A DNA stretch of 26,772 nt, from assembly GCA_003427395.1 (NCBI GenBank), contig BFEA01000339.1:1127998-1154769 (forward strand). Direction: 5' to 3'. The translations under genes were made by a program, and so were the position numbers. Positions 26,346 through 26,772 of this stretch are shown in pieces (the stretch's first letter is position 1; each line of letters begins with the position of its first letter). The notes under the pieces are model-generated. The model searched no databases, was not told where the DNA came from, and saw only the letters and a list, made by a program, of their open reading frames with translations. The DNA is from Chara braunii. Lineage: Eukaryota; Streptophyta; Charophyceae; Charales; Characeae.

Positions 26346-26772
26346 ATAGCAAGACGCAAGGAATATGAATGTGGACGAAGCACAGAAATCCAGAATGCAA
26401 GAAAATCACACTGGAGTCCAAATAGTCAAAGTCCTAAGCAGATAGCACAATGAAATCGAGTAACCATCCAATTGAGAATAATACAGAAGAATTGTGAGCC
26501 AATGTCCATGCCCAACAGGGCAACACCAACAACATAACTCAAATGTAGCTCTCTCTTGTGAATGGCGTCGGGCGCCCCATCTACTCTACAGCCTAGCCTA
26601 CAACTACAGTAATGAAAGCAACCAGACAACTTGACTACCAGCGAGTGATGATGTCAACACCAATGCCGACCTCCTCTCCATCAGGTACGTCTCTCCCCTC
26701 AATCACAACCTCGTTCCCCAACTCACAGATGCCACGTCACCCACGTGTACCCTTCTCTCTCTCTCTCTCTCT
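26346..26772. other. Right-end sequence, start of another block and a (CT)n tract
   Basis: No gene recognised. About 26645-26720 resembles 23645-23720, so a further copy of the repeated block probably begins here. The window ends in a (CT)n tract from about 26752. Confidence 0.55.

Overview
The window looks like nuclear DNA from a repeat-rich eukaryote. Codon use, a Kozak-type start at 19722, probable GT-AG splice sites, an LTR retrotransposon primed by initiator tRNA-Met, and long (CT)n, (GA)n and (AAT)n tracts all fit a plant-lineage genome. The gag-like coiled-coil protein and the wording of the large broken ORFs remind me of predicted proteins from the charophyte alga Chara braunii; that is recall, not a search. 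There are scattered single Ns and one 634-base assembly gap. I found no rRNA, convincing tRNA, CRISPR array or prokaryotic operon.

Layout. 1-2900: three unrelated minisatellites (47 bp near 27-167; 17 bp near 1540-2300; about 21-24 bp near 2655-2890), with unassigned sequence between them. 3100-6570: a dense mosaic of larger repeats whose shared core is a 14-bp two-fold symmetric site, GCGGAT-NN-ATCCGC. 6704 to about 14319: a decayed, probably single, very large gene. Its pieces in order are an N-terminal unknown part, a basic low-complexity stretch, a ParB/sulfiredoxin-fold-like region, a permuted (beta-class order) amino-methyltransferase-like region, a linker built from about 315-324 bp in-frame repeats that again carry the 14-bp core, a possible zinc ribbon, and a Ulp1-type (C48) cysteine protease. 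At least two in-frame stops interrupt the first half, and several frameshifts or stops the rest. The protease 3' end is duplicated just downstream.

14700-17290: microsatellites alternate with a dispersed module of about 45-50 bp that mostly ends in the same core. This part also has two perfect inverted repeats (19-bp and 40-bp arms) and a local duplication of about 276 bp. 17430-20477: the 5' end of an LTR retrotransposon (LTR about 1.46 kb with U3 tandem repeats and TATA box, PBS, AT-rich leader, gag-like ORF). No pol and no 3' LTR are seen. 20480-26772: no recognisable genes. It holds a 163-bp satellite of four copies rich in GATAAG/CTTATC, and a long duplicated block punctuated by (AAT)n tracts, one copy expanded by a TG-rich stretch of about 530 bp.

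Most interesting reading: a mobile-element-like or captured gene with ParB-like, DNA-methyltransferase-like and SUMO-protease-like parts lies next to, and carries within its own coding repeats, a palindrome dispersed more than 20 times in this window. Whether the palindrome is a binding or modification site for such a protein is speculation, but it is testable.
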